Source: Fulvia fulva
Lineage: Eukaryota; Ascomycota; Dothideomycetes; Mycosphaerellales; Mycosphaerellaceae
Assembly: GCF_020509005.1 (NCBI RefSeq)
Contig: NC_063017.1
Span: 2,914,001-2,978,000 of the forward strand
Direction: 5' to 3'
Length of the DNA stretch: 64,000 nucleotides
Under the pieces are notes generated by a model, which saw only the letters and a program-made list of their open reading frames with translations, had not been told where the DNA came from and searched no databases. Below are positions 46,913-60,291 of this stretch, piece after piece. Numbering within the stretch: the first letter of the stretch is position 1; the number at the start of each line of letters is the position of its first letter. Position numbers and translations under genes: made by a program.

Positions 46913-49900
46913 GATAGAACGGAGGGGGATTTTTTGCCGCGCACCTATAGCGGACGAGGACTATTTATACGATAGCCCTTATTAAGGCGAGTAATCTACT
47001 CAAGCAGCAGCGACCCGCCTACGCTAGCGGCGGCGTAATCGTAGTATAAAGAACCCCAAAACTAAGGTTCCGTTCCCCTAAAGGCAGACCCTAGAGTTAC
47101 GGAGTTACGGAGGACAACTGCCTAATTAGGAAGCGCGACCCCGAACAGTAGCGAAGGATAGTAACTAACGAGAGCCATAGCCTTACGAACACTCTATACT
47201 AAGAGTCAAACCGGGGAACAGACTAAGGAAAAACCTAGGACACAAGCTAAGGCCTACTATATAGAAAGTAGAGGCTAACGACAAACAATATAGCGTGGAC
47301 GACCCTATATACGGAGGCGGAAGACTTACTAGGGGATAGCGAACACCTAGCCCGGATATATAAGAACACTATAGCATAGCTACTAGGAGCGCTAAAAGCG
47401 CTATTACACCAAATCCCGAAAACAATCTAACAAGCAATATAGAAAGTAGCCTAGAGACTAACTATATAGGCAATAGTAGTAGTAGGTAAGAATTAACCCC
47501 CTCCGAAGGCAAGTAAGGCGGTACGCCTATACATTACTAACCCGGCGGAAAAACAAGAAATCGTAGCCCTAATAAGCAAGGAGATTGTCGACAGAATCGG
47601 CCAAAAGGAGGTAGTTGGAGCGAGGGTAGAGGCAATAGGCGTAGTGAGACTCTTTACCGTAATAGGGATATATAGACGAAAGCTAGAGACCTATAAGGAG
47701 TGGACTACTAAAGTCGCGAATTCGGCACGAGTCTCCTACTAATAGTATACCGTTATCGCCTACGGGGTCCCTAGGACATTCAAGGTCGAAGACCTTCCCT
47801 ACCTCTAAGTATAGAACTAGAACACCTCCCTAGGAGTACGACTAACGAAGGCGGCATAGCTATATAAGACAGTAGACCGAGAAAAGACACACTTATCGCT
47901 TATTATCTAGGTAGAGACAGCGGAACAAGCTAACTAGATACTAGACAATAGGCTATTCTAGAACTACGAGAGAATAGACACGGAGATCTATTAGAGTAGC
48001 TATAGGGTACTACAATGCTTCTAATGCTAACAGTACGGTCATATAGCCCTAAAATACGGGGAGAAGACCCTAAGGTGTCCTTACTACGTAGGCCTACACT
48101 AGGGAAGGGAATGCCTAAAAAGGAGAGTAGGTATATATACTACGGTAGAAGGTACCTAGCGTATTTAAGCCAATGCCTAACTAGAATAGTAGTATAAGAA
48201 CGAGCGAGGCAAGCAAGGATTTCTATACTAGCTAGGTACCCCTAACGGTAGTAGGAGGGACCTACCGTATATAAGGGCTTCGAACCGAGCAAAAGGAAGA
48301 GGGTAGAAGAGACGTATAAGGGAACCTAACCGTAAACGTATCTACCTCCCGGTAGGCCTCGACACCTTAACCGGGCCGCTAACGAACTAGGCTAAATGCG
48401 AATCTTTAGGGCGCCCTAGCGGCCCTAGGGCCAGCCGGACAGCGAGATATAGGCTTAGGAGACATAGCAGGTTAGTACGGAAATGGACCTTACGGATAAC
48501 GAATAATACTATACGACGACATTACTATCGTACAGTACAACGTAAACAAAAGTAGGGACAAGGTCTAGCGCCACTTTCTATAAGAGCTAGACCCGCTACG
48601 GCACTACGTTATCGCGGTATAGGAACTATAGGTCAACCCCTACGAAGGACTCCTAGCCACTTATAATGACCGGAGATACTATACCGTAATCGCGGGCTAA
48701 CGAGGCGTCATCCCGAGGACATATATATACGTAAGCAAGAATATAGACCTTGAGTCGTAGAAGGTTATACTACCGTAGTAGGGCAACCTAGGAGACATAA
48801 CATCAATCTAGATCGACACGACACAAGGCCCTATCTAGATCTATAACGTTTATAACCCGCTACCGCGGGGTCGGACGAGTAGGGAACTAGGAACCCTCGC
48901 CTACCTAGAGCGGACCCTAAGCTAAGACATAAAGTAAGTACTCCTCGGCGACTTTAACCTCTACTACCTACGGTAGGGACTCGAATTCACTCCCCCGTAC
49001 GCGTTTCTAGGGGAAAAGCTACTAGATATAACCGTACGCTACGGAATGGCCTTAGTAACACTAAAGGGAATAGAGACGTAGAAGGCCCGTTTAAGTATAA
49101 GTACGATCGACCTATACTTTCTATTACGAGAACTTGAAGAGAGACTAGTCTAATGCCGACCGAACTACGCGCTAGAAGCCTCCTTAGACCATATCCCTAT
49201 CTAAACGACGCTAGGGGTGAAGGCGATAGAGGAGCTAGTAAGCGAACTACGCCGTAACTAGAAGAAGGCACGCTAGGACGACATAAGAGGCTTCCTAATA
49301 GCGAACCTACTATAGTATAGAGAACTCGAGACGATAGCTTAGCTAGACTAAGTAGCGGAACAGATTACCTCGGTTATATAGTAAGCAGCGGAACAATATA
49401 CGCCGTTACTCCGGCCCTTAACGTAGTAGAAGGCCTTCTAGACCCCTGAATGCTCTACGAAGGTAAGGGAGGCTAGAAGGGCAAGGCGACAGTAGACGAA
49501 GGAGTATACCTAAGAGACGTAGGAGCAATACTGTCGCGCGACATAAGAGAAGAAGGCACAGATAAGACGCGACAAGCTATAGGACTAGAGAGCGACGATC
49601 GGGCTCGTTATAGAAAACCCGGAACAGATATAGAGACTTACTAAATAGGCACGACTACCTAAAGAGTAGCAAAATCGTAGGAAGGTACACGTCCGACCCG
49701 GTAAAGGTAGAGACTAGAATACCTTAGGGATCTACTCTCTCCCCTATCCTATTTCTAATATTTATGTCTAATCTAATCCCCCTACTCACCTCTCCGCAAA
49801 CCTTAGTATCGGGGTTCGTAGACGATACAAACATCCTAGCCTAGTCAGACTCGACAGAAGAGAACTATCGCCTCCTCGAAGATAGGCATAAGAAATGCGA

Positions 49901-51302
49901 GGAGTGGGCAAAGAAGTATAGTGCCCAGTTCGCCCCTAAAAAGTACTAACTTATACACTTTAGTAAAGCGAGAACATACTATAATATAAAGGCGGCGGTA
50001 AGAATCTAAGGCTACGAGACAAAGCTATTAGCGGAGCTACGAGTACTAGGGATCTGGCTCGACCCGAAGCTAAGCTAGAATGTATAGGTTAAGAAAGCCT
50101 AGAGTCGAGTACAAGTCAACGAAGCCTCGATAAAGAGGCTTACGGCATCTATATAGGGAGTAATATTCGATAAGGCAAGAGTAATGTATAAGGCGATCGT
50201 CAGACTAGCTATACTATACGGGGCACAGATTTAGGGAATAGGAGGCGTAGGCAAGCCGATCCCGAAACGGATAGAGCAACCCCTAAACAGGATATAGGTA
50301 GGCAACCTACGTAGGGTACTAGGCGTATATAAGACAACGTTAACAAGCACGGTAGAAATGGAGACAGGAACACTACTAATCGGCTAGTACATCCGGGGAA
50401 TAAGAATTTAATACGCGGTAAGGACGACAGGTTACCTAGTATAAACTACGATCTAGGAGGCAAAGAATAAGATAGAAAGCCACTACCGGAGAGGGGCCGG
50501 ACATAGGACAAGCCAAAAAGAGGATGACCTTACTACCTTTACGGCTATATAGATAAGCACCGAATAGCTAGTACGAAAAGAGGAGGAGCGTAGGACTCGC
50601 TAGGCCGGCGGGAGCAAGGCTAAGACCTAAAGCCTAGCGGAACAGATAGCGAGCTACCTATAGGAGCAGGACTAGAAAAAGAAGCCCCCTAAGACAATAG
50701 GCCCGATAGCGCTCCGAGCCTTCTAGAGACACAATTACTAGCTATATAGGGACCTGATAAGGGCCGAGGCAAGCATAGCGATCCAAATTAGGTCCGAACA
50801 CATTAGGTTAAGGGCCTACCTGTTTAGAAGACGCGTACTAGACATCTATAGCCCAGCCTGCTAGTGTGGCTACCTATCGCAAAACCCAGAACATATACTA
50901 CTACGATGCCCGTAGTAGGCGAGAGGTAGGGGAAATTGGAGGCACTAAGCGGGAAGGAGAGACTACAAGTCAATTATTAGGGACAAAGGCAATATTCGCC
51001 GAATCTCTCGGTGGATACTATAGTAGGGATACCTCTAGTAGTTGAGCCTCGCTAGCGAGACGGAGGAGTAGATAGACAAGAGGCGGAAGCTAGGGGGTGG
51101 CAGATAGGGTAGTCATTAGGGCAGGCCTATGACACTAGCGTACCCCTAACAAGGGAAAATTAAGACAACAACTAGGAGGAAAAGACAGGCGGGAAGGAGG
51201 AGGGGTTTTCACTAACACGGTTTCCCCTCTATATATACGAAAACAAGATAGCATAGCTACATAGGCCAAAGGGCACTACAACAGCTTAATGAAATATCTA
51301 TC
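46913..51302 (+). mobile_element. LINE E: RIP-mutated LINE with deletion in the RT, inserted in copia
   Basis: Flanked by a 12-bp duplication TATATATAGCCC (46901-46912 and 51303-51314), ending in the ATCT tail. ORF1 is legible at about 47,270-48,480 with a zinc knuckle remnant (CFQCQQYGHIA, some residues as stops). The endonuclease is at about 48,500-49,210 (QYNVNKS, GDFNLYYL, STIDLYF), followed by the start of the RT region. At about 49,678 it jumps to a point shortly after the FLRGRT-type region of the RT; roughly 600-700 bp including AFDNV are missing. Thereafter it matches LINEs A and D closely to the 3' end. It keeps some Trp codons that A and D have lost. Confidence 0.82.
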
Positions 51303-54248
51303 TATATATAGCCCACTACTAATCTCAAGACTAGGATTTAAATACTAGCTTAAGATTGTTGATAACTTCTCTAGGAAGAAGTGGACCTTTCCTCTTAGGA
51401 AAAGAGAAGATGCTCCAGTTGCTCTCTAGAACTAGAAGATCAAAGTAGAGAGGAAATTATTAGCGTAGCTAAAAGCAGTAAGACTTGATAATATAAAAGA
51501 ACTTATTACATTAGTAAAGCAGTAGGAGAAGGATTTAGGGATTAGGCTCGAGCCGACTAAGGTATACAACTCTCTACAGAATGGACTAGTTAAGAGGTCA
51601 ATACAAACCTTAGAGGACTCTATAAGGGCAATGCTTAAAGAGGCTAAAATGCCGGTTAAATTTTGGCCTAAAGCACTAGAGGCCTAAACTTATATAAGGA
51701 ACAAACTGCTAAATGGCCTAGATTACGATAGGTTTAAGGTTTCACTAGATAAGGCTTTTAATAGTATCAAACCGACCATTAACCATTTAAAAGTTTAGGG
51801 ATATAAAGCTGTTATCTATATAGATACAAGATCTCAACCTTAATAGGCAAGAAGTAACAAGCTAATAAATAGGGGTAAAGAAGTAGTGTTTATTAGGTAT
51901 ATTAAAAACATAGCTAAAGCCTAGCTCTTTTAGGAACTAGACATAAGAGCTGTTAAACAACACATATATATAGACTTCTTTAAGGACCAGCCTAGAGGTA
52001 ATATAGGTCTTAATGTTCTAACATTGAATCTACTAAGTAGTGTACTAGCTAGGAAGCTCTTAGGAAGGCCGAGGAAGAACGTATCCTTAGGACAATCTAC
52101 TTACCATTTAGGCGTACATTAGAGTACCCCCGAAATAGATCAGCCAATTAAGAGCCCTAAAGTCGCTTAGCCGAGAAAGCTGTTTGTACAACTTCCCTAA
52201 CCTCCGGAGAACGTAGGGGAATTTCAGAAAATCGATTAGCTAATTAAGAGAAGCTCCTAAGATCCCTAGGAAATAGACGTTACTAGGTCATAAGTAACGG
52301 TCCCTAAATCATGCCTTAGAAAGAGAAAGGCTGACTATGATATTAAGGGCTATGACATAAAACAGAAAGCCCTAAAATCTATAGTCCCTAAGCCCGAACT
52401 AACTACTAAAGTAGGAGAAGCAATAGATCTCTTAGAGAACCTTGCTACTTTTCACTAAGCTTTCTTTATAGCTATATAATCAGTGGACAGTTCAATACTA
52501 TAGGATAGCGAATTCCTAGAAGAAGTTAAGGAAATGGCCTTTGTAGTAACTATAGAAGCTATTATATATAAGTAAGAGGTCCTAATTCTAAAATCCTATA
52601 CGGATACTATAAATGATAAGAAATAGAGACATCTTTAGAAGGAAGCAATCTAAAAGGAACTAGATGCTCTATAGAGTAACAACACCTAGGAAAATTCTGT
52701 TCTACTAAAAGGAGCAAATCTAGTTATATCAAGATAGGTCTTTGATATTAAGAGAAGCATTAGTGGAGCTATTGGAAAGTTCAAGGCTAGACTAGTTATA
52801 AGGGGCTTCTTACAGAAGTTTAGTGTTGACTTTATAGAGACATTTGCACCTATAGTAAGACAGGACACCCTTAGGGTGTTTATAGCTATTGTGTATAAGA
52901 AGGATCTTTATCTTTACTAAGTGGATGTGAACAATGTATTCATAGAAAGCACCCTCTATAAAGACATCTTCATATTACTACTACTAGGAGTTGAGCTTCT
53001 ACTAAATATAGTGTTCAAAATCCTGAAAAGCTTGTATAGACTTAAGTAAGCAGCTAGAGATTGGAATCAACTCTGTGTGTCAAAGCTTAGAGAGATTGGA
53101 TTTACATAGTTAGAAGTGGATCTATGCCTACTTATCTATAAGAAGAGGGAGATCATAATCCTTATATATGTAGATGACATTCCAATTGCTATACTAAAGT
53201 TGATAGATATTCTCTAGTTCTAAAGAGAACTTAGCAAGATCTTTAAGATCAAAGATCTAGGTGAACCTGAAAAGATCCTTAGCATAAGAGTCATAAGGGA
53301 CAGGAAGAGAGGAATCCTAAAACTTGACTAAGGACACTTTGTTAGGGACAGCCTAGCTAAGATAGGAATGAACTATAAGAAGGCAGCACCTACACACTCA
53401 CCTATAGACAGCTATAAGGCCCTCAAACCTTCAAGCCACATAGATAAGAGGTGTGACAAGGCAGAGTACCAGAGTATTAATGGTACTTAGATATGGCCAG
53501 TAACAATTACAAGGCCAGACATTGCTTTTGCCCTAGGAAGGATAAGCTCATTTGTGAGTGACCTATCCACCTACTACATAAAGGCTTTGAAGAAGATCAC
53601 TAGGTACCTAAGATCATACCCTGATCTAGGACTTCAGTTCTCAAAGTCTAGAAAAGGACACCTTATTAGATACTATAATTCTGATTATATAATAGACAAA
53701 GCAGACAGAGTCTCAATCCTTAGGTATGTCTTCTTCCTCTATAGGGCACCAGTTTCTTAGATAAGCAAGAAGCAAAAGTCTATAGCAACATCTATAATAG
53801 AGGCTAAATATATAGCTATAAATGTATATACGAAGCAGTCCTAATTCCTAGCTTTACTACTAAGAGAAATAGATTGTCTAGAGTTAGTAGGAGACTGTTC
53901 CTATTAACTAAGAATCATTAGAAACTAGGAGACTATATCAAATTTGAGACCAGTCCAATTAGGAGGTGACAATCAAGCTGCCCTCACCCTAGTAAAAGAT
54001 GCACATATTTATAACAAGTCGAAGTATATTGACATTGCCTATAACACTGTTAGGAAACTTTAGTAGAGGAGGCTTATTGCTGTTAAGTACACCCCAACCT
54101 CTAAGATAGTTATAGACGAGTTTACAAAACTAAAGACTAGTCTATACTTCTAGAGGTTTATAAGCTAGCTAAACCTGTTATAAAAAGGTCTAAGTACTAT
54201 TGATAGGAAGTAAGCAGACTATAACCTCCTATACGAGATAAATAGGAG

Positions 54249-54407
54249 TGTTAAGATATAGCATCTCAAAGGGAGTCAATAATTAGGAAGTGATCTAGTA
54301 GCCTAAGGCATCTACGATAACTCAGCTTATAGGGAGATACCTTCTCTCCCCTTTAGCTTAGATAGACATCTAACACAATCAACACATTGGTTCCTAATAT
54401 ATTGCTA
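54249..54407 (+). repeat. 3' LTR of the copia element
   Basis: The same 159-bp unit as at 44461. It has changes such as GATATAGCATCTC at the inverted repeat. It ends ATTGCTA, after which Fot1-like sequence begins. Confidence 0.85.
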
Positions 54408-55627
54408 CGTAGTAGAAAGAGGAAGGTCGTTTAATAGGGTAATAGAGAATAGGCAATAGTAATTAAGACTATCTATATAGACGGAATAGCGCTCCTACCC
54501 TACGTTATCCTTATAGGCAAACAGTATATTAGTACCTAGTACTAAGACGGCAACTTAGGTCTAGACTAGACAATCGGGCTAATAGAGAACGGCTAGACTA
54601 ATAATAAGTTCGGTATACGGTAGCTAGAGCATTTCTAGAAGTATACTATAGCTCGTACGACTAGTGTATAGAGACTACTTATTATCGATAGCTACGAGAG
54701 CTACGACTCGAAGGCATTCTAGGATCTATATAAGGAATACAAGATCTTAGCCCTATATATACTATCGCACGCCTCGTACTTACTCTAGCTATTAGATATA
54801 GGTTACTATTCGCCTTTAAAGAAGGTATACGGTACTTAGCTCTCGGGCTTAGTACGCTAGCGTATCACTTATATCGATAAAGTAGAGTTCCTACGCGCCT
54901 TCCGGGCAGCCTATAACGCTATATTTAGATAGGAGAACATCCTATCGAGCTTTAGAGGCGCTAGTTTAGTTCTATTCAATCTATAGGTAGTGATAGACAA
55001 GCTTAATATTAAGCTACGTACGCTAACCCCTCTAGCTCCGGACTCTACCCCTTAGGAGTCGAAGACACTACGAACTACAAAAGAATTCGACTCTTAATAG
55101 ACACTAGTAACGAACAAAATACGTGCCCGGGCAGGTTCATCGCTAAACTCGTTATAGGAAGGGGTATATTAGCTTATAAAAGGGAGTAGAGAGATAGCGT
55201 ATTAGATAGCTCTTATACGGAGCGAGATTAGTAAGCTACGTAAGTCTAACGAGGCCCTTATATAGCGAAAAGCACGAAAGCGCAAGTATATTTAGTCTAG
55301 AGGGTCTCTAACCTTCGATAAGGCGTCGTAATTAATACCTCTAGAGGATACTAGGAGGTAGGAAGTGAGTAGAGAGTCGCTAGATAGTATTCGGCTAGTA
55401 CTAAGGCTACGACGCTATAAGCGATATAGCGAGTCGGGGTATAACGTACGTACCTATTAAGTAGACTCGCTAGATAGCGAAGAATCTAAAGAGGAATTAT
55501 CCTTCTAGTAACGATTCTATAGGATGTCGTCGTATTAAGATACCGTCGTAATTAAAGTAGAAGTAGTATAGTTCTTAGTAAAAGTAGCCCGCTCGGTAGT
55601 ATAGCCCGCTCGATAGTAAAGTACGTT
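54408..55627 (+). mobile_element. Fot1/pogo-like transposon, copy 2, 3' half
   Basis: Read on the plus strand with Trp as TAG, this is the DDE catalytic half of a pogo/Fot1 transposase: a segment ending TDGIALPPYVILTGKQYIS, then LGLDWTIGL, IIDSYESYDSKAF, and the CHASYLLQLLDIGYYSPLK-type block. A long C-terminal tail follows, then a terminal inverted repeat ending TAGTAAAGTACGT near 55,627. The N-terminal half is absent because the copia LTR abuts it; the first bases, CGTAG, are what a copia target duplication would be. It supplies the DDE part that copy 1 has lost. Confidence 0.78.
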
Positions 55628-56150
55628 AGGTAATATTAAAGGGGTTTCGGTGCCTACTTCTAGTAAGTTATTAAGCGAGAGTACTAGCTCGACTATACCT
55701 TTATACGCTCGTATAGGCTAAGTTAACTACCCGCCGGTATAGTAGGAGGGCGTAAGCGACATAAAGGCTTACGGTAAGCTAATAGATATAACGAGGGATA
55801 TAACAATAGAGGATATAATTAAAACGGTCTAGATAGAGCTACTTAATAAGACGGACGGTATAGAGGATAATAAAGCCTTCGTATATATACTAAGGAAGAT
55901 TTAAGGATATACGCTTCGAGACGAAGGTGTTTTAAGGGGGGGTAGTATTACGGCCGCTCCGTAAGTGAAGGACTAGTAAAGGGGCAAGTGACCTTAGATC
56001 ACGTGACGCTCGGCCCGAAGCCGACCCGTAACACCTCGGCCCTTAAGTATAGGCCTCGACCTTAGAACCTACTTCTCTCTTTAGCTATCTACTTTTTTAA
56101 TACTACACCCCTATACTCTCGTACTATAGCCTCGTAACAGTCCTTCTCTT
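55628..56150 (+). mobile_element. 3' end and LTR of another gypsy-type element
   Basis: Sequence of pol-end character leads to a purine tract (AAGGGGGGG, 55,935-55,943) and then to a probable LTR from 55,946 to about 56,127, which starts TATTACGGCC and ends GTAACA. It shares the ACGGCC start and a TCACGTGA core with the X/Y/Z-type LTRs but is otherwise different, so it is a separate subfamily. It is bounded on both sides by Fot1-like ends. Confidence 0.55.
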
Positions 56151-56390
56151 ATACTAAGGCTACGACGCTATAAGCGATATAGTAAGTCGGGGCATAACGT
56201 ACGTACCTATTAAGTAGACTTACTAGATAGCGAAGAATCTAAAGAGGAATTGTCCTCCTAGTAACGATTCTATAGGATGTCGTCGTATTAAGATACCGTC
56301 GTAATTAAAGTAGAAGTGGTATAGTTCTTAGTAAAAGTAGCCCGCTCGGTAGTATAGCCCGCTTAGTAGTAAAGTACGTTACGTATTATA
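56151..56390 (+). mobile_element. Fot1-like 3' terminal fragment
   Basis: About 240 bp nearly identical with the end of copy 2 (from CTAAGGCTACGACGCTATAA to the inverted-repeat terminus GTAAAGTACGT). The transposase part is absent. Confidence 0.7.
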
Positions 56391-56776
56391 GAAGGCGATA
56401 AATAGAAGACTACCTTTATAATACGGTATAGGTAGTTTAAATGCTTAGTTATACTATTTAGATTATATAATACCCCTAGTACGTTCTAGTTATATATTAA
56501 TGATACCCTACGAGAGTACCTCGATAACTTTACCTCCGCGTACCTTAATAACGCTCTAATCTTTAGCGACACTCTCGAGGAGTATATCGAGTATGTAGAC
56601 AAGGTAATAGCTAAGCTTTAGGAGGCTAGCCTCTAGCTTAATATTGATAAGTACGAGTTCTATATTTAGGAGACTAAGTACCTAGGCCTTATTATTAGTA
56701 CTAATAGGATTAAGATAGATAAGGGAAAGATCGCTACGATTTAGGAATAGGAGACCCCTTATAACCTAACGGACAT
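56391..56776 (+). mobile_element. Gypsy X, RT fragment (N-terminal side of the break)
   Basis: Reads as gypsy RT on the plus strand: [40 protein letters not shown], ending ETPYNLTDI. The break falls in the codon after which gypsy X at 29,537 (minus strand) continues with LLFLGFYNFYR, so the two pieces join in frame. It is truncated on the left by the Fot1-like end. Confidence 0.72.
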
Positions 56777-56937
56777 TATAACGGTTTATAGTCGTATTAA
56801 TATAAAGTAGCTAGGTACGTAGGAAAGAGGAGCGCGAGGTGCGCCGAGGCTATATATAAGCCGAGGTACTACGCTAGTGCGCGCGGTTACGTAACCTACG
56901 TACTAGCTAGATATTCGCTAGGCCTAGAGCCGTAATA
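56777..56937 (-). repeat. 3' LTR of gypsy Y, inverted (161 bp)
   Basis: On the minus strand it starts TATTACGGCT and ends CCGTTATA. Its variant GCGAATATCTAGCTAGTACG pairs it with the LTR at 29538. The central palindrome has become GGTTACGTAACC (56885-56896). The adjacent 56772-56776 GACAT is the inverse of ATGTC at 29533. Confidence 0.8.
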
Positions 56938-59900
56938 CTACCCCCCCTTCAAAATTGCGCTTAGTCCCTTAAGCTCGTAGTATAGCCGCTATAAACGCGG
57001 CGTCATCCTCTATATTATCCTCTATACTGTCTATCGTATCTGTCTTTATTAGTCCGGTATCGTATTCGTTAATCTTAGTATTATCGTATTCTCCGCGGTA
57101 GCTAACCTAGCCTATACGAGTCGTAATTTCGTTTCTATCGCTAACGTATATCCGGTACTTACCTACTAACGGTTATCTTTCTTAAAGTAGCCGCCTACGG
57201 GCTATTATAAGTACTAGTATTAGGTTTGTAATACGTAACTACCGGAAGAGCTATAGGTACCTACGCGAATAACTTACTTAGCCTACCTATAGTTACCGGG
57301 TTAGACGTAACTATTAACGAAGCGTTTATAGCTAAAGCGTTTATTACTTCGCCGATTATAACGTCTTCGGGTATATCCTTATTAGGAATCTACCCTAGTA
57401 GCGGCGTAAAGCTAGCTAGCCTGTCCTTCGTAGGATAGTTATAGTAGAAGTCCGCGATAGAGGCGGTAGTAGTATCTATTAACTCCTTAGCGGGCTCCTA
57501 GGTAGGCTTACTATAACCTACCTATTATATAAGGTATTTATACCTTCGTTCCTTCCTCCTACCGCGTAGCGCTAGGCCTAGCGGCAATGTGCTCTTTACG
57601 TTAAGTACTATATCTAGAAGCTAATACGTGCTTATATCTCCGTTATTATCTTCTACCTCGATCGGGGCCGGAGGTAGCTATACTTGTCCTAGTATTAGTA
57701 CGCGTATAGGTTATTAGTAAGTTAGCGTAAAAGCCGTTATAGAGGTTACTTAGGGACCGAGGGAGGTCTAGACGGTACGTGTCGTATAGTAGTACCTTAG
57801 TAACTACGTATAGTCTAGTATAGCGGTAATTAAGCTTCTTTAATAGGCGCTTAGTACGCTAGTTACGTATACTAAGGTGTACTAGATCTTCGACTTCGTA
57901 CCGTAGTATAATCGTTCTATACTTATTAGTATATTTAGCTTACAATACTTATACTATTACTATAGAGTCTCGTAGCTTATACCTAAGGTCTATTATACGT
58001 TATACGAATATATTTATAGACTCTACGTCTAATCGCTATCTATACGGAAGTAGTTATATAGGGAGATTAAGTTTAGTATCTATATAACGTAGGTTCCTAC
58101 TAATATTCGCTATAAAAGGACTTACGCTAGTCGTTTCGGAGACGTGGTCGTTTGTAGTAAACTCTATAAGTAGGAGCCAATCTAGCTAGTTATCCTAAGC
58201 GTAACTAGTAAACGTACGTAGGTACTATTCTATTATCTTATTAGTATTCTCGCTTTGACTATTAGTCTGAGGGTAATAGCCGGTTAAGATCTTACGCTTA
58301 ATTTATAGTAACTCGTAGAGGCGTCCCTAGAAGGCTAATACCTATTAAGGACTACGATCCGACGTAATTGTCTTTAGTAGACTATGTCGGGAGAAGATGT
58401 ACTTTACGTAGATATATACGATATACTCCGCTATCATTTCTAATACTAGAATATAATACCGCTCCTTACCTAAACGGTCTATAACTATAAGTACGTTCTT
58501 ATAGTACTAACTATCTACCGTATACTTGGCCCTTAGTAGTTCGATAACGAAGTCTAAGGCAACGTCGTCCTACGTGTCGAATAGGACTAGTAGTAGAGTA
58601 AGTAGTCTATATTAAGGTTTGTTAATACTACGGCTATTACGGTATATATAGTATACTCGTACGAAAGATCTAATAAACCGTGTTATTCGTAGCTATATAT
58701 AGTAACGTAATACTAACCGGCTCGTAGTTGTCTTACCGGGGTGTCCTATAGTAGGTGTATTGTAGAAGGCCTTAACTATACGTATACGTATAGTGTTTCC
58801 CTTATCTTTGGTAGGTAGGATAAAGAGACTATAACCGCTATGTCTATTCTTAGTATAGATTATCCTATCGACTAGTATCGCGTACTTATCGTCAACCTTG
58901 TTCTTTCGTAGTAGTTTAATAGGTTCGCCTACTACTAACTAGGTCGTAGCTTCGATTACATCGTCCTATTCGTATAGCTTACTAATGTCGGCTAATAGCG
59001 CTTTGTCTATTACGACTCCTTCGACTTCGGATACGCTTAGCCGTAGGATTTAGCTAGCGCTAATAGATAAGAAGTGTTCTAGTTTAAGTAGTATACGATC
59101 CTACTATACGTACCGCGGATCTGATTTGTTATATAGAATCGCGTCCTATAAACGTCTAGTAAGGCTGTCTAGTTTAGCTCCTTAAATACCTAGACGATAT
59201 ATAATCTTAAAGAAGAATTGTAAGAGGAACTCGGCCTATCTTACTTGTTGTCTATTTAGTTACTTAGAAGTTATAAAGTATTCGAGGTTCTTATAGTCGC
59301 TATACACTAGTACTAGGTAGCTGCTTAGATTAGTAAAGTTCTTAAAGTCTAGTTCGTCGATATCGCTAGCTATAAGTTCGGGCTTCTACTCTTTAAATAC
59401 TTTAATAATAGCAAGTAGTTCCTTATTATAAATGTCGTAATTACACTCCTACGGGCTTATCTTCTTAGACAGGTATACGATTGGCCTTAGGATGTTGTCC
59501 TTATCGTATTACGATAGGACCGTAGCCGTAGAAAAGTCACTCGTATCCGTTTTAAGTACTATTCTACGTCCTAGGACAAATATCGCTAATATAGTACCTT
59601 TAGTATCGGTAAAAGCTTACTTTAGTCCGTCGAATACCTTCTAACATTTCTCTATCTATTACTAAGGGCAGTCCTTCTTAGTTAGCTTTACTATAGGTAA
59701 TACTATCTTACTATAGTCCTTAATAAAGCGCCGATAGAACCCGGAGAACCTATTAAACGTAAGGATATCTTTTACGTTTACTAGTATTCCCTATTCCCTT
59801 ATAGCTTATACCTTAGCTAGGTCTATTAAGACTCCGTCCTTACCGATAATAAGGCCTAGGTATTTAGTGGATTAGATATAAAACTCACATTTAGTAATGT

Positions 59901-60291
59901 CGAGTTATAGGCCGGCTTTACTATATTTACGAAGTACCTTCTTAATATACTCTATATACTCCTTAAGAGTGTCGCTAAAGATAAGTATATTATCTAGATA
60001 TACCGACGTAAAGTCGTTAAGGAACTCTCGTAGTATATCGTTAATATAAGACTAGAAAGTACTAGGGGCATTATATAACCTAAATAGTATTACTAGGTAT
60101 TTAAACTGTCTATATCGTATTATAAATACGGTTAGCTATTCGGGGCCCTCTACTATTCTAATACGATTGAAAGCGGTAATAATATCTGGCTTAGTAAAGT
60201 ACTTCTTACTAGTAATACGATTAAGTATATCTTATATTAAGGGTATAGGATACCTAGACTTAATCGTACGTTTATTAACTTGTCTATAGTT
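56938..60291 (-). mobile_element. Gypsy Y, 3' half: RT, RNase H, integrase (inverted, RIP-mutated)
   Basis: On the minus strand, from 60,290: RT starting at the residues after YINY (VNKRT), the YLDD-type motif near 60,000 (mutated), RNase H (about 59,270-59,650), integrase with zinc-binding and core regions (about 58,200-58,950), and a chromo/C-terminal region (about 57,750-57,950). A long Ser/Thr-rich end follows and then the polypurine tract (CCCCCCC on the plus strand at 56,941) before the LTR. It begins where gypsy Y stops at 41,071. Confidence 0.8.

Larger units (their letters stand above)
44461..54407 (+). mobile_element. Ty1/copia retrotransposon with two LTRs, RIP-mutated, interrupted by LINE E
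   Basis: The LTRs are 44461-44619 and 54249-54407 (159 bp each). Inside, gag-like sequence (about 45,150-46,000) ends in a zinc knuckle remnant (YKKDHLIKDCP). Protease and integrase follow (about 46,200-46,910 and 51,315-52,000). The RT lies at about 52,700-53,300 with YVDD (near 53,170), and RNase H at about 53,500-54,130, including an accidental 68-codon open stretch (ALKKITRYLRSYPDLGLQFS). Order integrase before RT defines the copia type. RIP is milder than in the gypsy copies. The flanks differ: CTATC and gypsy on the left, CGTAG and Fot1-like on the right. Confidence 0.85.

Noticed and set aside
48015..48197. A 60-codon plus-strand frame in LINE E
   Set aside because: It is out of frame with the legible ORF1 zinc knuckle in the same place. 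It is an accidental frame.
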